A stretch of DNA of 64,000 nucleotides from NCBI RefSeq assembly GCF_023516435.1, contig NZ_CP097332.1, positions 3,038,001-3,102,000 of the forward strand, given 5' to 3'. Under the pieces are notes generated by a model. That model did not search any database. It had not been told where the DNA came from and saw nothing but the letters and a program-made list of their open reading frames with translations. A program made the translations under genes and the position numbers. Positions 6,934 through 15,675 of the stretch are shown piece after piece. Source of the DNA: Jatrophihabitans telluris (GTDB lineage Bacteria > Actinomycetota > Actinomycetes > Mycobacteriales > Jatrophihabitantaceae). Position 1 is the first letter of the stretch; each line of letters opens with the position of its first letter.

Positions 6934-8976
6934 CTAGCGCAGGAACGCCGCCGCGACACCTGCGTCGACCGGTACGTGCAGCCCGGTCGTCAGCGCCAGT
7001 TCCCCACCGGTGAGGGCGAAGACCGCGTCCGCGATGTGTTCGGGCAGAACCTCCTTCTTCAGTAGCGTGCGCTGAGCGTAGAAGGCACCGAGCTCCTCCT
7101 CGGGGACACCGTAGACGGCCGCGCGTTCTGCGCCCCAGCCACTGGCGAAGATTCCCGATCCGCGAACGACCCCGTCGGGGTTGACCCCGTTGACCCGGAT
7201 GCCGTCCGCGCCCAACTCGGCAGCCAGCAAGCGCACCTGATGCGCCTGGTCGGCCTTGGCCGCCCCGTAGGCGACGTTGTTCGGTCCGGCGAAGATGCTG
7301 TTCTTGGAGGAGATGTAGACGATGTCGCCGCCGAAGCCCTGGGCGCGCATGAGCTTGGCGGCCTCCCGTGAGACAAGGAAGGAGCCGCGGGCCATGACGT
7401 CATGTTGCAGGTCCCAGTCCCGCAGGGTCGTTTCGGTCAGTGGTTTCGAGATCGACAGGCCGGCGTTGTTCACGACCAGATCGACACCGCCGAAGGCCAG
7501 TGATGCCTGCGCGAAGGCCAGGGCGATCTGTTCCTCGCTGCTCACGTCTACGGTCACGGCCACCGCGACGTCGCTGTTGCCGATCTCGGCGGCCACGGCG
7601 GCGGCGTTGCCGGCGTTCAGGTCGGCGATCACCACACACGCGCCCTCGGCCGCGAGCCGATGGGCAATGGCCTTGCCGATCCCGGAACCGGCCCCGGTCA
7701 CGAGCGCGACGCGGGTGGCCAGCGCCTTCGCCTTGGGCATCCGGGCGAGCTTGGCCTCCTCCAGCGCCCAGTACTCGATGCGGAACTTCTCCGACTCGTC
7801 GATCGGGGCGTACACCGAAAGCGCCTGGGCGCCACGCATCACGTTGATGGCGTTGACGTAGAACTCCCCGGCCACTCGAGCCGTTTGGGCGTCCTTGCCG
7901 AAGGAGAACATGCCCACGCCGGGGACGAGCACGATCGCGGGGTCAGCGCCGCGCATGGCCGGGGAGTCGGCGCTGGCGTACTTGTCGTAGTAGGCGGCAT
8001 AGTCGGCGCGGTAGGCGGCGTGCAGTTCCCGCAGCCGGGCGGTCACGTCCTCGATCGGCGCGGTGGGCGGCAGATCCAGCACGAGCGGCTTGACCTTGGT
8101 TCGCAGGAAGTGATCGGGGCAGGAGGTACCCAGTGCCGCCAGCCGGGGATGATCGGTGGCCTGAAGGAAGTCGAGGACCACCTCGGCGTCGGAGAAGTGC
8201 CCGATCTGCCGACGGTCCGTCGAAGCCAACCCTCGGATGAGTGGCGCCAGAGCAGCAGCGCGAGCACGCCGATCCGTCTCCGGAAGCGGTGCATAGCCGG
8301 CCAGCGGCGGCCCGAAGGGTTCAGGCCTGCCCCGCTCGGCGATGAACTGTTCGGCGGTGCGAATGATTTCCAGCGAATGGGAGGCGGATTCCTCGCTGGT
8401 CGCCCCCCACGCCGTCACTCCGTGGCCGCCGAGGATGCAGCCGATTGCCTGCGGGTTTTGCGCGGCGATGGCGGCGATGTCCAGGCCGAGCTGAAAACCG
8501 GGGCGGCGCCACGGCACCCACACGACCCGGTCACCGAAGCACTCGGCCGTCAAGCGCTCACCGTCGGCTGCGGTGGCCAGCGCGATCCCGGAGTCGGGAT
8601 GCAAGTGGTCGACGTGCGGCTGGGCCACGAGTCCGTGCATGGCCGTGTCGATTGACGGAGCCGCACCACCCCTGCCGTGCAGGCAGAAGTCGAACGCGGC
8701 GACCATCTCGTCCTCCCGCTCGACGCCGGGATAGACCTCCACGAGCGAACGCAGACGATCCAGCCGAAGCACGGCGAGCCCGGCCGGCGTCAGCGTGCCG
8801 AGGTCTCCACCGGAGCCCTTGACCCAGAGAAGTTCGACCTCCTCCGACGTCACCGGATCGATCGCCGTCCCTTTCGCCGAGGTGTTCCCGCCGGCGTAGT
8901 TGGTGTTGCGAGGGTCGGCGCCGAGCGCGTTGGATCGTGCGATGAGCTGTGCCACGGTGGTTGCTTCGTCGGCCAT
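6934..8976 (-). CDS. Bifunctional rhamnulose-1-phosphate aldolase / short-chain dehydrogenase
   Basis: A 680-residue fusion. The first ~400 residues are a class II aldolase/adducin domain: TNYAGGNTSAK, then the metal ligands around HVDHLHPDSGIAL and ILGGHGVTAWG. The last ~260 residues are a short-chain dehydrogenase with the NAD loop VTGAGSGIGKAIA, the NNAG strand, and the Tyr-x3-Lys pair in VAYGAAKADQAH. Such fusions (RhaEW type) cleave rhamnulose 1-phosphate to DHAP and L-lactaldehyde, and the dehydrogenase half oxidises the lactaldehyde, so no separate aldehyde dehydrogenase is needed. AAGGAA precedes the ATG. It sits between rhaI and rhaB. Confidence 0.9.
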   Translation of the reverse strand: MADEATTVAQLIARSNALGADPRNTNYAGGNTSAKGTAIDPVTSEEVELLWVKGSGGDLGTLTPAGLAVLRLDRLRSLVEVYPGVEREDEMVAAFDFCLHGRGGAAPSIDTAMHGLVAQPHVDHLHPDSGIALATAADGERLTAECFGDRVVWVPWRRPGFQLGLDIAAIAAQNPQAIGCILGGHGVTAWGATSEESASHSLEIIRTAEQFIAERGRPEPFGPPLAGYAPLPETDRRARAAALAPLIRGLASTDRRQIGHFSDAEVVLDFLQATDHPRLAALGTSCPDHFLRTKVKPLVLDLPPTAPIEDVTARLRELHAAYRADYAAYYDKYASADSPAMRGADPAIVLVPGVGMFSFGKDAQTARVAGEFYVNAINVMRGAQALSVYAPIDESEKFRIEYWALEEAKLARMPKAKALATRVALVTGAGSGIGKAIAHRLAAEGACVVIADLNAGNAAAVAAEIGNSDVAVAVTVDVSSEEQIALAFAQASLAFGGVDLVVNNAGLSISKPLTETTLRDWDLQHDVMARGSFLVSREAAKLMRAQGFGGDIVYISSKNSIFAGPNNVAYGAAKADQAHQVRLLAAELGADGIRVNGVNPDGVVRGSGIFASGWGAERAAVYGVPEEELGAFYAQRTLLKKEVLPEHIADAVFALTGGELALTTGLHVPVDAGVAAAFLR

Positions 8977-9029
8977 CTGCGGTTCCTTTGTCTGTGCGGC
9001 GAATCGGGTTCGGTCTCGAGCCGGCGGAG

Positions 9030-10193
9030 TCAGGCGCCCCAGCCGGCCGGCGATCCGCCGACTCGCTCGGCCACGATCTGCTGCGCGTAGCCGGAGGCGG
9101 CGTAAGCGGCCATCGGATCGGGGTCGAGCCCGAGGTTTCGGCGGTGCTCGGCCAGCATCGGACGGACGTCGGTGTTGTAGGCGTCCATCAGGACGGCGTT
9201 CGCGCCGAGAACATCACCGGCGTTCTGCATCCGCTGCAGGGCATCGGTGTCGACGAGCAGTGCCTTGGCGGCTGCCTCCTGGACGTTCATCACCGATCGG
9301 ATCTGCCCGGGAATCTTCGGCTCGATGTTGTGGCACTGGTCGAGCATGAAGGCCACTTCGGTACGCGGATCGAAGCCGTCGCCCTGGGACACCTCGTGCA
9401 GGATGCGGAACAGCTGGAACGGGTCGGCCGAACCGACCATGAGGTCGTCGTCGGCGTAGAAGCGCGAGTTGAAGTCGAAGGCACCGAGCTTGCCCGCCCG
9501 GAGCAGGAAAGCGACGATGAACTCGATGTTCGTCCCTGGTGCGTGATGGCCGGTGTCGACGCACACCTTGGCCCGTTCACCCAGCTCCAGGCAGTGGGCG
9601 AAGGAGGTTCCCCAGTCCGGGACATCCATCGTGTAGAACGCGGGTTCGAAGAGTTTGTACTCCAGGATCAGCCGCTGATCGTCGCCAAGCCGGGCGTAGA
9701 CGGCGTGCAGGGCCTCGGCCAGGCGGTCCTGCCGGGCCCGGATGTTGTCCTGGCCCGGATAGTTCGTGCCGTCGGAGAACCAGAGCTTGAGATCACGCGA
9801 GCCGGTCTGGTCCATCACGTCGATGCAGTCGAGCAGGTGGGCAACGGCCTTCTTGCGGATGAGCGGATCGGGATTGGTCACGCTGCCCAGGCGATAGTCG
9901 TCGTCCTGGAACACGTTCGCATTGATCGTGCCCAGTCGCACGCCGCGTTGCTCGGCGTGGCGGCGAAGCTCTGCGTAGTCCTCCACCTTGTCCCAAGGGA
10001 TGTGCAGCGCGACGGACGGGGCACTGCCGGTGTATCTGTGCACCTGCGCGGCGTCATCGATCTTCTCGTAGGGCGTGCGCGGCACTCCAGGCTGAGCGAA
10101 GACCTTGAATCGGGTCCCTGAGTTGCCGAACGCCCATGAGGGAAGTTCGACGTCGAGCTGGAGCAGAGTCGATGTGATCGAGTCGATGTTCAC
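9030..10193 (-). CDS. rhaI: L-rhamnose isomerase
   Basis: A 387-residue TIM-barrel sugar isomerase of the type found in actinobacteria and rhizobia, distinct from E. coli RhaA. Metal-site stretches are LILEYKLFEPAFYT, VCVDTGHHAPGTNIEFI, and AFDFNSRFYADDDLMVGSAD. It converts L-rhamnose to L-rhamnulose with a divalent metal. The GTG start at 10191-10193 follows a purine-rich ribosome-binding site (GAGGGAAGA). It is spaced about 50 bp from both rhaM and the aldolase gene within the operon. Confidence 0.92.
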   Translation of the reverse strand: MNIDSITSTLLQLDVELPSWAFGNSGTRFKVFAQPGVPRTPYEKIDDAAQVHRYTGSAPSVALHIPWDKVEDYAELRRHAEQRGVRLGTINANVFQDDDYRLGSVTNPDPLIRKKAVAHLLDCIDVMDQTGSRDLKLWFSDGTNYPGQDNIRARQDRLAEALHAVYARLGDDQRLILEYKLFEPAFYTMDVPDWGTSFAHCLELGERAKVCVDTGHHAPGTNIEFIVAFLLRAGKLGAFDFNSRFYADDDLMVGSADPFQLFRILHEVSQGDGFDPRTEVAFMLDQCHNIEPKIPGQIRSVMNVQEAAAKALLVDTDALQRMQNAGDVLGANAVLMDAYNTDVRPMLAEHRRNLGLDPDPMAAYAASGYAQQIVAERVGGSPAGWGA

Positions 10194-10242
10194 GCTCTTC
10201 CCTCTTCCTTGATCGAGTGGGTGGGTGGGCTGGGCACGATGC

Positions 10243-10569
10243 TCATGCGAGGTGAAAGGCTTCGGGCAACGGGATCATCGCCGCGTCCGCCGTGCCCGCG
10301 CCTTCGTCCAGGCCGAGGAAGAACGGTGCCATCTCCCGCTGCCAGCGTTCGTTGACCTCGCTGCCCTGCATCCGCTGCCGCGCCAGCTCGAAGTCCTCGG
10401 TCTCGAGGTAGCCGACGACCGTTCCGTCATCACCGACGAAGATGGAGTAATTGTGCCAGCCTGCCGCCGACAGGCTCGAGCGCATCTCGGGCCAGACGGC
10501 TGCGTGCCGGTTTCGGTACTCGGCCACCGATTCCGGTCGGATTCGCAGGGTGAAACAGATGCGGTTCAT
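10243..10569 (-). CDS. rhaM: L-rhamnose mutarotase
   Basis: A 108-residue alpha/beta-barrel dimer protein starting MNRICFTLRIRP. The active-site region EYRNRHAAVWPEM carries the conserved Tyr and His, and WHNYSIFVGDDG and the Trp in NERWQREMAPFF complete the family pattern. It speeds interconversion of alpha and beta L-rhamnose so that imported sugar suits the isomerase. The ATG at 10567-10569 has AGGGGA upstream; a longer reading to 10608 lacks conservation. It lies between the rhaS lipoprotein gene and rhaI. Confidence 0.92.
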   Translation of the reverse strand: MNRICFTLRIRPESVAEYRNRHAAVWPEMRSSLSAAGWHNYSIFVGDDGTVVGYLETEDFELARQRMQGSEVNERWQREMAPFFLGLDEGAGTADAAMIPLPEAFHLA

Positions 10570-10628
10570 GAGATCCCCTGAGTCCGGTCGCGCCGGGTTC
10601 AGTGACACCCGACGCGACCGGAAGCTCG

Positions 10629-11735
10629 TTAGAAGTTGAACTGGTCGATGTTGTCCTTGCTGAAGACGGTCGGCTTGCCCAGCAGGATGATTCCGCTGGC
10701 GCCGATGGTGTAGCTGCCCAGATCGCCGGCGGTGAAGGTCTCACCACTCGCGCCCGTGATCTGACCGGAGGACAGGGCAACGGCGGTGTACGCCGCGAGC
10801 TGTCCGAGTTTTCCGGGATCCCACAGCTCGAACCCGGCGACGGTGCCGTCCTTGACGTACTGGCGCATGTCATTGGGTGTGCCGAGCCCGGTCAGCATGA
10901 CCTTGCCCTTGTACGACGAGCCCGACAGATACTGCGCCGCCGCCTTGATGCCGACCGTCGTCGGGCTGATGATGCCCTTGAGGTTCGGGTACTGCTGCAT
11001 GAGGCCCTGGGTCTGCTGGAACGAGGTCTGGGCGTCGTCGTTGCCGTAGGCGACCTTGACCAGTTTCATGTTCTTGTACTGGGGCTTCTTGAGTTCGTCC
11101 TTCATGAAGCCGATCCAGGTGTTCTGGTTCGTCGCGGTCTGGGCGGCGGACAGAATCGCGATGTCGCCGGTGTAGTTCAACTGCTTGCCCAGCAGCTGCA
11201 CCTCCGATCGACCGAGATCCTCCGACGAGGCCTGCGACACGAACACCTGCCGGCAGTCAGGGTTGGTATCGGAGTCGTAGGTCACCACCTTGATGCCGTT
11301 CTTCATCGCCTGTTTGAGGGCGGTGCACAGCGCTCCGGCGTCCTGGGCCGAGACCGCGATCGCTGCGACCTGCTGCTGGGTCAGGGTGTTGACGTAGGAG
11401 ACCTGACCGGCGGTGTCGGTGGCACTGCTCGTCCCGACCTCCTTGTACGTCTCACCGAGCTTGGTGAGCGCGGTCTTGCCGCCACCGTCGGAGGTCGTGA
11501 AGTACGGGTTGTTCACCTGCTTGGGCAGGAAGGCGACCGTCAGGCCGGTCTTGAGCGGAGCATTCGGGTTGGCCGAACCGGAGGCAGACGTCGTAGCCGA
11601 GCCTGACCCGGACGAGCTGGTGCTGGTTGCGGTGTTCTTTGTCGTACTTCCACAGGCACTCAGGCCCAGCGACAACACCGCCAGCGCTGTACCGGCTACG
11701 AGGAGCCGGCCGCGACGAGCAGTCTTCTCAGACAT
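10629..11735 (-). CDS. rhaS: Rhamnose ABC transporter substrate-binding lipoprotein
   Basis: A 368-residue periplasmic-binding-protein family 1 (sugar) protein. It has a lipoprotein signal with lipobox LSAC near residue 28, followed by a Ser/Thr/Gly-rich linker. The mature part has VAFLPKQVNNPYF, VTYDSDTNPDCRQVF, and IISPTTVGIKAAAQYL, typical of RhaS-like rhamnose binders. It captures L-rhamnose at the outer membrane face and delivers it to RhaP/RhaQ. The start MSEKTARRGR at 11735 gives a normal signal peptide; a longer reading to 11795 does not. The gene lies between the permeases and rhaM. Confidence 0.9.
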   Translation of the reverse strand: MSEKTARRGRLLVAGTALAVLSLGLSACGSTTKNTATSTSSSGSGSATTSASGSANPNAPLKTGLTVAFLPKQVNNPYFTTSDGGGKTALTKLGETYKEVGTSSATDTAGQVSYVNTLTQQQVAAIAVSAQDAGALCTALKQAMKNGIKVVTYDSDTNPDCRQVFVSQASSEDLGRSEVQLLGKQLNYTGDIAILSAAQTATNQNTWIGFMKDELKKPQYKNMKLVKVAYGNDDAQTSFQQTQGLMQQYPNLKGIISPTTVGIKAAAQYLSGSSYKGKVMLTGLGTPNDMRQYVKDGTVAGFELWDPGKLGQLAAYTAVALSSGQITGASGETFTAGDLGSYTIGASGIILLGKPTVFSKDNIDQFNF

Positions 11736-11787
11736 GGTCGACCTTTCGGGGTGAGAGCGTTCCGGGGTGCGGTGTGCAGTACCCGGG

Positions 11788-12855
11788 TCAAGCACTGGCG
11801 GATGCCGCTCGCTTTACCGCAGAGACAACCCTGCGCCGAGCGGCGTATTGGCGAACCTGACGAGCCGTACGCGGTGCTAGTACGGATACGACGAGGAGAA
11901 CTCCCGTGACGATGATCTGCGTCTGGGCCGAGACATCCTGCAGGCTCATCACGTTCTGCAGGGTGCCGAGCAGGAACACGCCGGCGATCGCACCGAGAAT
12001 GGTGCCCTTGCCGCCGTCGAAGTCGATGCCGCCGAGCAGAACCGCGGCGACGACGGACAGTTCGAGGCCGGTGGCGTTGTCGTAGCGGGCGCTCGCATAG
12101 TGCAGCACCCAGAACACCCCGGTCGCCGAGGCCAGCAACCCGGTCAGGGCGAACAGGATCAAGCGGGTCCGGCGCACCCGTAGCCCGGCGAAGTAGGCGG
12201 CCTGTTCATTTGCTCCGATCGCGAACACGGCTCGACCGAAGCGGGAGACGTGCAGCAGCACGACCGCCAGCACAACGAGGACGAGGTAGGGAATCGCCGC
12301 GGTGGGCACGAACGAGCTGCCGATCCGTCCCGAGCCGAAAGTCAGGTACTGCTCGGGAAAGTCCGTCACCGCGTTGGCGCCGAGGATGATCTGGGCCAGG
12401 CCGCGGAACAGGGCCAGGGTGCCGATCGTCACGGCCAGAGACGGCAGGCCCAAACGAGTGACCAGCAGGCCGTTGAGCAGGCCACCGAGCAGACCGACGG
12501 CTAGGCAGATCGGGATGATCTGCTGGATCGGCCAGCCGTTGTTCCACAGCGCGCCCATGATCGCGCCGGAAAGGCCGGCCATCGACCCGACCGACAGGTC
12601 GATCTGCCCCGAGGCGACCAACATGCACATGGGCAGCGCGATGATCGCGATCGGCAGGGTGTTTCCGATCAGGAAGGACAGATTCAGGGAGTTGCCGAAA
12701 TTCTTGACGCTGCCGAAGGAATAGAGCAGCACGAGGACGAGGACCACTGCTACGACGCTGTCCCAGCGCACGAGCGCGCCGAAGCCGCGCTCCCTGAACT
12801 CCTTCGACGTAGCGGCGGCAGGACCAGGGTCCGCTGCCGGGGCGGTCTCAGACAT
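11788..12855 (-). CDS. rhaQ: Rhamnose ABC transporter permease (second)
   Basis: A 355-residue inner-membrane permease of the ribose/rhamnose (BPD_transp_2) family with about eight to ten hydrophobic helices. Family motifs are MLVASGQIDLSVGSMAGLSG, then NGLLVTRLGLPSLAVTIGTL, and the EAA-like loop ELSVVAAVLLGGIDFDGGKG. I use the ATG at 12853-12855, with GAGGAG about ten bases upstream. It overlaps the end of rhaP by 8 bp, indicating coupled translation. It pairs with RhaP to form the channel powered by RhaT. Confidence 0.88.
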   Translation of the reverse strand: MSETAPAADPGPAAATSKEFRERGFGALVRWDSVVAVVLVLVLLYSFGSVKNFGNSLNLSFLIGNTLPIAIIALPMCMLVASGQIDLSVGSMAGLSGAIMGALWNNGWPIQQIIPICLAVGLLGGLLNGLLVTRLGLPSLAVTIGTLALFRGLAQIILGANAVTDFPEQYLTFGSGRIGSSFVPTAAIPYLVLVVLAVVLLHVSRFGRAVFAIGANEQAAYFAGLRVRRTRLILFALTGLLASATGVFWVLHYASARYDNATGLELSVVAAVLLGGIDFDGGKGTILGAIAGVFLLGTLQNVMSLQDVSAQTQIIVTGVLLVVSVLAPRTARQVRQYAARRRVVSAVKRAASASA

Positions 12856-13891
12856 GGCGGGCACTCCTCTTCCTCAGGGTGCGGGCTATTCGTACGGCAA
12901 CGACGCGGTCGACCGCGATGGCCAGCAGCAGCAGGAATCCGTCGATGGCCTGGACCCATACCGAGCTGATGCCCAGCGACGGCAGCATGCTGTTGATCGA
13001 GGTGAGCAGCAGCGCGCCGAGGGCCGCGCCGTAGACGCTTCCGGAGCCACCCGTGAACGCCACACCGCCGACGACGACGGCGCTGACGACGGTGAGCTCG
13101 AATCCGCTGCCCGTGCCGCTGTCGACGTTGGCGAATCGGGCCATGTACAGGCAGCCGGCCAGGCCGGCCAACGCGCCACACAGGATGTAGACCTGGATGA
13201 TGCGGCGCCGGACCGGCGTCCCGGCGAGCCTGGCCGCTTCCGGATTGGACCCCAGGGCGTAGAAGTCGCGCCCGGTCCGGTAGTTGCGCAGGAACACCCC
13301 GGTCGCGATCAAGACAACCACGGCCAACAGCGCCAGCCAGGGGACGGCGCCCACTCCCCCGTGCCCGAACGACAGGAATCCAGGTGACAGGTCGGCCGCG
13401 GTGATCTGCCGGGATCCGACCCAGAGGGAATCGACGCCGCGGATGATGTAGAGGGTTCCCAGTGTGACGACCAGGGACGGGACCTGGCCGAAGCTGACGA
13501 GCAAGCCGTTCAGCAGGCCGAAGGCCACGCCGACCGCGAGGGCGGCGAGTACGGCCACGACGACCGAACCGCCGCCCTTGAGCACGTCGCCGGTCGCGAA
13601 CGCGGCTACTCCGAGGATCGATCCAACCGACAGATCGACGTTGCGCGTCATGACGACGACGGCCTCGCCGCAGGCGACGAGGACCAGGATCGCCGCGTTC
13701 AGCAGGAGATCCTTGACCCCCTGCTCGGACAGGAAACGGGAGTTGTCCACCTGCGTGCCGATGAGCAGGACGGCGATAACGCCGACCAGGGCGATCTCAC
13801 GAAGCCGCAGCAGCGTGTCGACGAGGCGGTGCGTCGCGCTGGGCCGCACCTGCCCGGCCGTCTCGGGCTGCAACGGCACGGTGGCGGTCAC
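12848..13891 (-). CDS. rhaP: Rhamnose ABC transporter permease (first)
   Basis: A 347-residue multi-span permease of the same family as its neighbour RhaQ. Motifs include [40 protein letters not shown], and the coupling loop [20 protein letters not shown]. Its GTG start overlaps the stop of the ATPase gene (GTGA at 13888-13891). The two permeases probably form a heterodimer in the cytoplasmic membrane. The Arg-containing stretch before the first helix is on the cytoplasmic side. Confidence 0.88.
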   Translation of the reverse strand: MTATVPLQPETAGQVRPSATHRLVDTLLRLREIALVGVIAVLLIGTQVDNSRFLSEQGVKDLLLNAAILVLVACGEAVVVMTRNVDLSVGSILGVAAFATGDVLKGGGSVVVAVLAALAVGVAFGLLNGLLVSFGQVPSLVVTLGTLYIIRGVDSLWVGSRQITAADLSPGFLSFGHGGVGAVPWLALLAVVVLIATGVFLRNYRTGRDFYALGSNPEAARLAGTPVRRRIIQVYILCGALAGLAGCLYMARFANVDSGTGSGFELTVVSAVVVGGVAFTGGSGSVYGAALGALLLTSINSMLPSLGISSVWVQAIDGFLLLLAIAVDRVVAVRIARTLRKRSARHV

Positions 13892-15402
13892 GCGGCCTCT
13901 CCCACGCCGGACCGGGTCGCCGCGCTGACGACGTTCTCCTCGGTGGCCTCGTCCCGTGAGAACTGGGCGACGAGCCGTCCCTCACGCATGACCAGCACCC
14001 GGTCGGCCATCCCGAGGACCTCGGGAAGGTCGGAGGAAATCATGAGAATGGCCAGTCCCTGCGCGGCCAGACCGGACAGCAGCCGATGTACCTCGGCCTT
14101 CGTTCCCACGTCGATGCCCCGGGTCGGTTCGTCGACGATGAGAACGTGTGGGTTGATGGCCAGCCACTTGGCCAGCACCACCTTCTGCTGATTACCGCCG
14201 GACAGGGTCGAGACGGAGTCGGCCAGCTTGTTGTACTTGACCTGTAGGCGTTTGGCCCAGTCCTTGGCTCGGGAACGTTCCCGGCGCGGCAGCATGAACC
14301 CGGCGATGCCCAGTGCGCCGAGCCCGGGTAGGCAGATGTTGCGACCGATCGGCATGTCCATGACCAGGCCCTGCTCACGTCGGTCCTCGGGCACCAGGGC
14401 CAGGCCGGACGACATCGCCGCACTGGGCGAGCCGGGCCTCAGCCGCCTGCCGTTGACGGTGACCGCGCCCGCGTGGCTGCGATCGACGCCGAAGATCGCA
14501 CGCGCCACCTCGGTGCGTCCCGCGCCCACCAGACCAGCCAGCGCCACGATCTCGCCCTTGCGGACGTCAAAACTGATGTCGGCGAAGGCACCTTCGCGGG
14601 TGAGCCGCTCGACGTGCAGGGCGACCTCGCCGATCTCGGCCACCTGCTTGGGGTAGAGCTGGTCGAGGTCGCGGCCGACCATGCGGCGGATCAGGCCGTC
14701 CTCGGTCAGCTCGCTCACCGGCTCGCTGGAGATCCAGCGGCCGTCGCGCAAGGTGGTGACCGAATCGCAGAGGCTGAAGACCTCCTCCAGGCGATGCGAG
14801 ATGAACAGCACTGCCGCACCTTGGTCGCGCAGCGTCCGGACGACGGCGAACAGGCGCGCCACTTCGCTGGCCGTGATGGCCGCGGTCGGCTCGTCCATGA
14901 TCAGCACCTTCGCGTCGAAGGAAAGCGCCTTGGCGATCTCGACCATCTGCTGGTCGGCGATGGACAGCCCGCGGGCGACGTCATCGGGGGCGAGTTGGAC
15001 CCCGAGGCGGGCGAAGAGATTCGCGGTGGCCTGCTTGATCGCCTTGTGGTCCACCCGGCCCAGGCTTGCCCGGGGCTGGCGCCCCATGAAGATGTTCTCG
15101 GCGACCGACAGGTCCGGGAACAGCGTCGGTTCCTGATAGATCACCGCGACGCCGGCATCGCGGGCATCCGCCGGCCCGCGAAAGACGACGGGCTCACCGT
15201 TGAGCAACACGGTGCCGGCATCGGGCTGGTACACCCCGGCCAGGGTCTTGATCAGGGTCGACTTACCGGCCCCGTTCTCGCCGGCGAGTGCGTGGACCTG
15301 CCCACCCATGAGCGAGATGGACACGTCGGTGAGGGCGGCGACGCTGCCAAATGACTTGCTGACACCCGCCAGGCCCAGCACGCCGGTGTCTGCTCCTGCC
15401 AT
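13888..15402 (-). CDS. rhaT: Rhamnose ABC transporter ATPase (double domain)
   Basis: A 504-residue protein with two ABC nucleotide-binding domains in tandem, as usual for ribose/rhamnose importers. Domain 1 has Walker [10 protein letters not shown], signature [15 protein letters not shown] and Walker [10 protein letters not shown]. Domain 2 has the atypical loop [16 protein letters not shown], signature [15 protein letters not shown] and [14 protein letters not shown]. It hydrolyses ATP to drive RhaPQ. This is the first gene of the operon; GAGGAGG precedes the ATG. The 270-bp region towards lacI holds a TGAAAGCTTTCA operator. Note that rhaT here names the ABC ATPase, not the E. coli rhamnose-proton symporter. 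Confidence 0.92.
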   Translation of the reverse strand: MAGADTGVLGLAGVSKSFGSVAALTDVSISLMGGQVHALAGENGAGKSTLIKTLAGVYQPDAGTVLLNGEPVVFRGPADARDAGVAVIYQEPTLFPDLSVAENIFMGRQPRASLGRVDHKAIKQATANLFARLGVQLAPDDVARGLSIADQQMVEIAKALSFDAKVLIMDEPTAAITASEVARLFAVVRTLRDQGAAVLFISHRLEEVFSLCDSVTTLRDGRWISSEPVSELTEDGLIRRMVGRDLDQLYPKQVAEIGEVALHVERLTREGAFADISFDVRKGEIVALAGLVGAGRTEVARAIFGVDRSHAGAVTVNGRRLRPGSPSAAMSSGLALVPEDRREQGLVMDMPIGRNICLPGLGALGIAGFMLPRRERSRAKDWAKRLQVKYNKLADSVSTLSGGNQQKVVLAKWLAINPHVLIVDEPTRGIDVGTKAEVHRLLSGLAAQGLAILMISSDLPEVLGMADRVLVMREGRLVAQFSRDEATEENVVSAATRSGVGEAA

Positions 15403-15462
15403 GTCGCCTCCTCGTTCGAAGTCGTGTGAATCCTGCGCGCCATGGGACGAATTTTTCGTGTG

Positions 15463-15474
15463 TGAAAGCTTTCA
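15463..15474. promoter_or_regulatory. LacI-family operator (perfect 12-bp palindrome)
   Basis: TGAAAGCTTTCA is a perfect palindrome of the form bound by many LacI/GalR regulators. It lies 60 bp upstream of rhaT and about 200 bp upstream of the divergent lacI-type gene. On the rhaT side a TTGGCA hexamer is just upstream, so the site could overlap the rhaT promoter. I found no second copy of the exact 12-mer in this intergenic region. Confidence 0.7.
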
Positions 15475-15591
15475 GAGCGGCGTTGCCAAAAAGGTAATGC
15501 CGCGAAGCGCGGCCGTCAATGGGGAGTTTCCGGCTTGTTACCGGACAGGGCCGCTCGCTAAGCTCCTCTCGATTCCGGGAAGGGTGGTCGC

Positions 15592-15675
15592 GTGAAGCCG
15601 AGAACTCGTATGGCACAAGGGCCTTACCCGCCCGATGCCTGCCGGGTCGACCTCGGCGCCGGCGGCCCCCCGTGA
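15592..15675 (+). CDS. Possible 27-aa leader ORF coupled to the LacI-type regulator
   Basis: A GTG at 15592 with GGGAAGGG eight or so bases upstream opens a 27-codon frame (begins MKPRTRMAQG, rich in Pro, Gly and Arg). Its TGA overlaps the GTG chosen as start of the regulator (GTGA at 15672-15675). The regulator has no ribosome-binding site of its own, so translation may depend on this leader. There is no run of regulatory codons typical of attenuation. It may be only a coupling device, and the short frame could be chance. Confidence 0.4.
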   Translation: MKPRTRMAQGPYPPDACRVDLGAGGPP

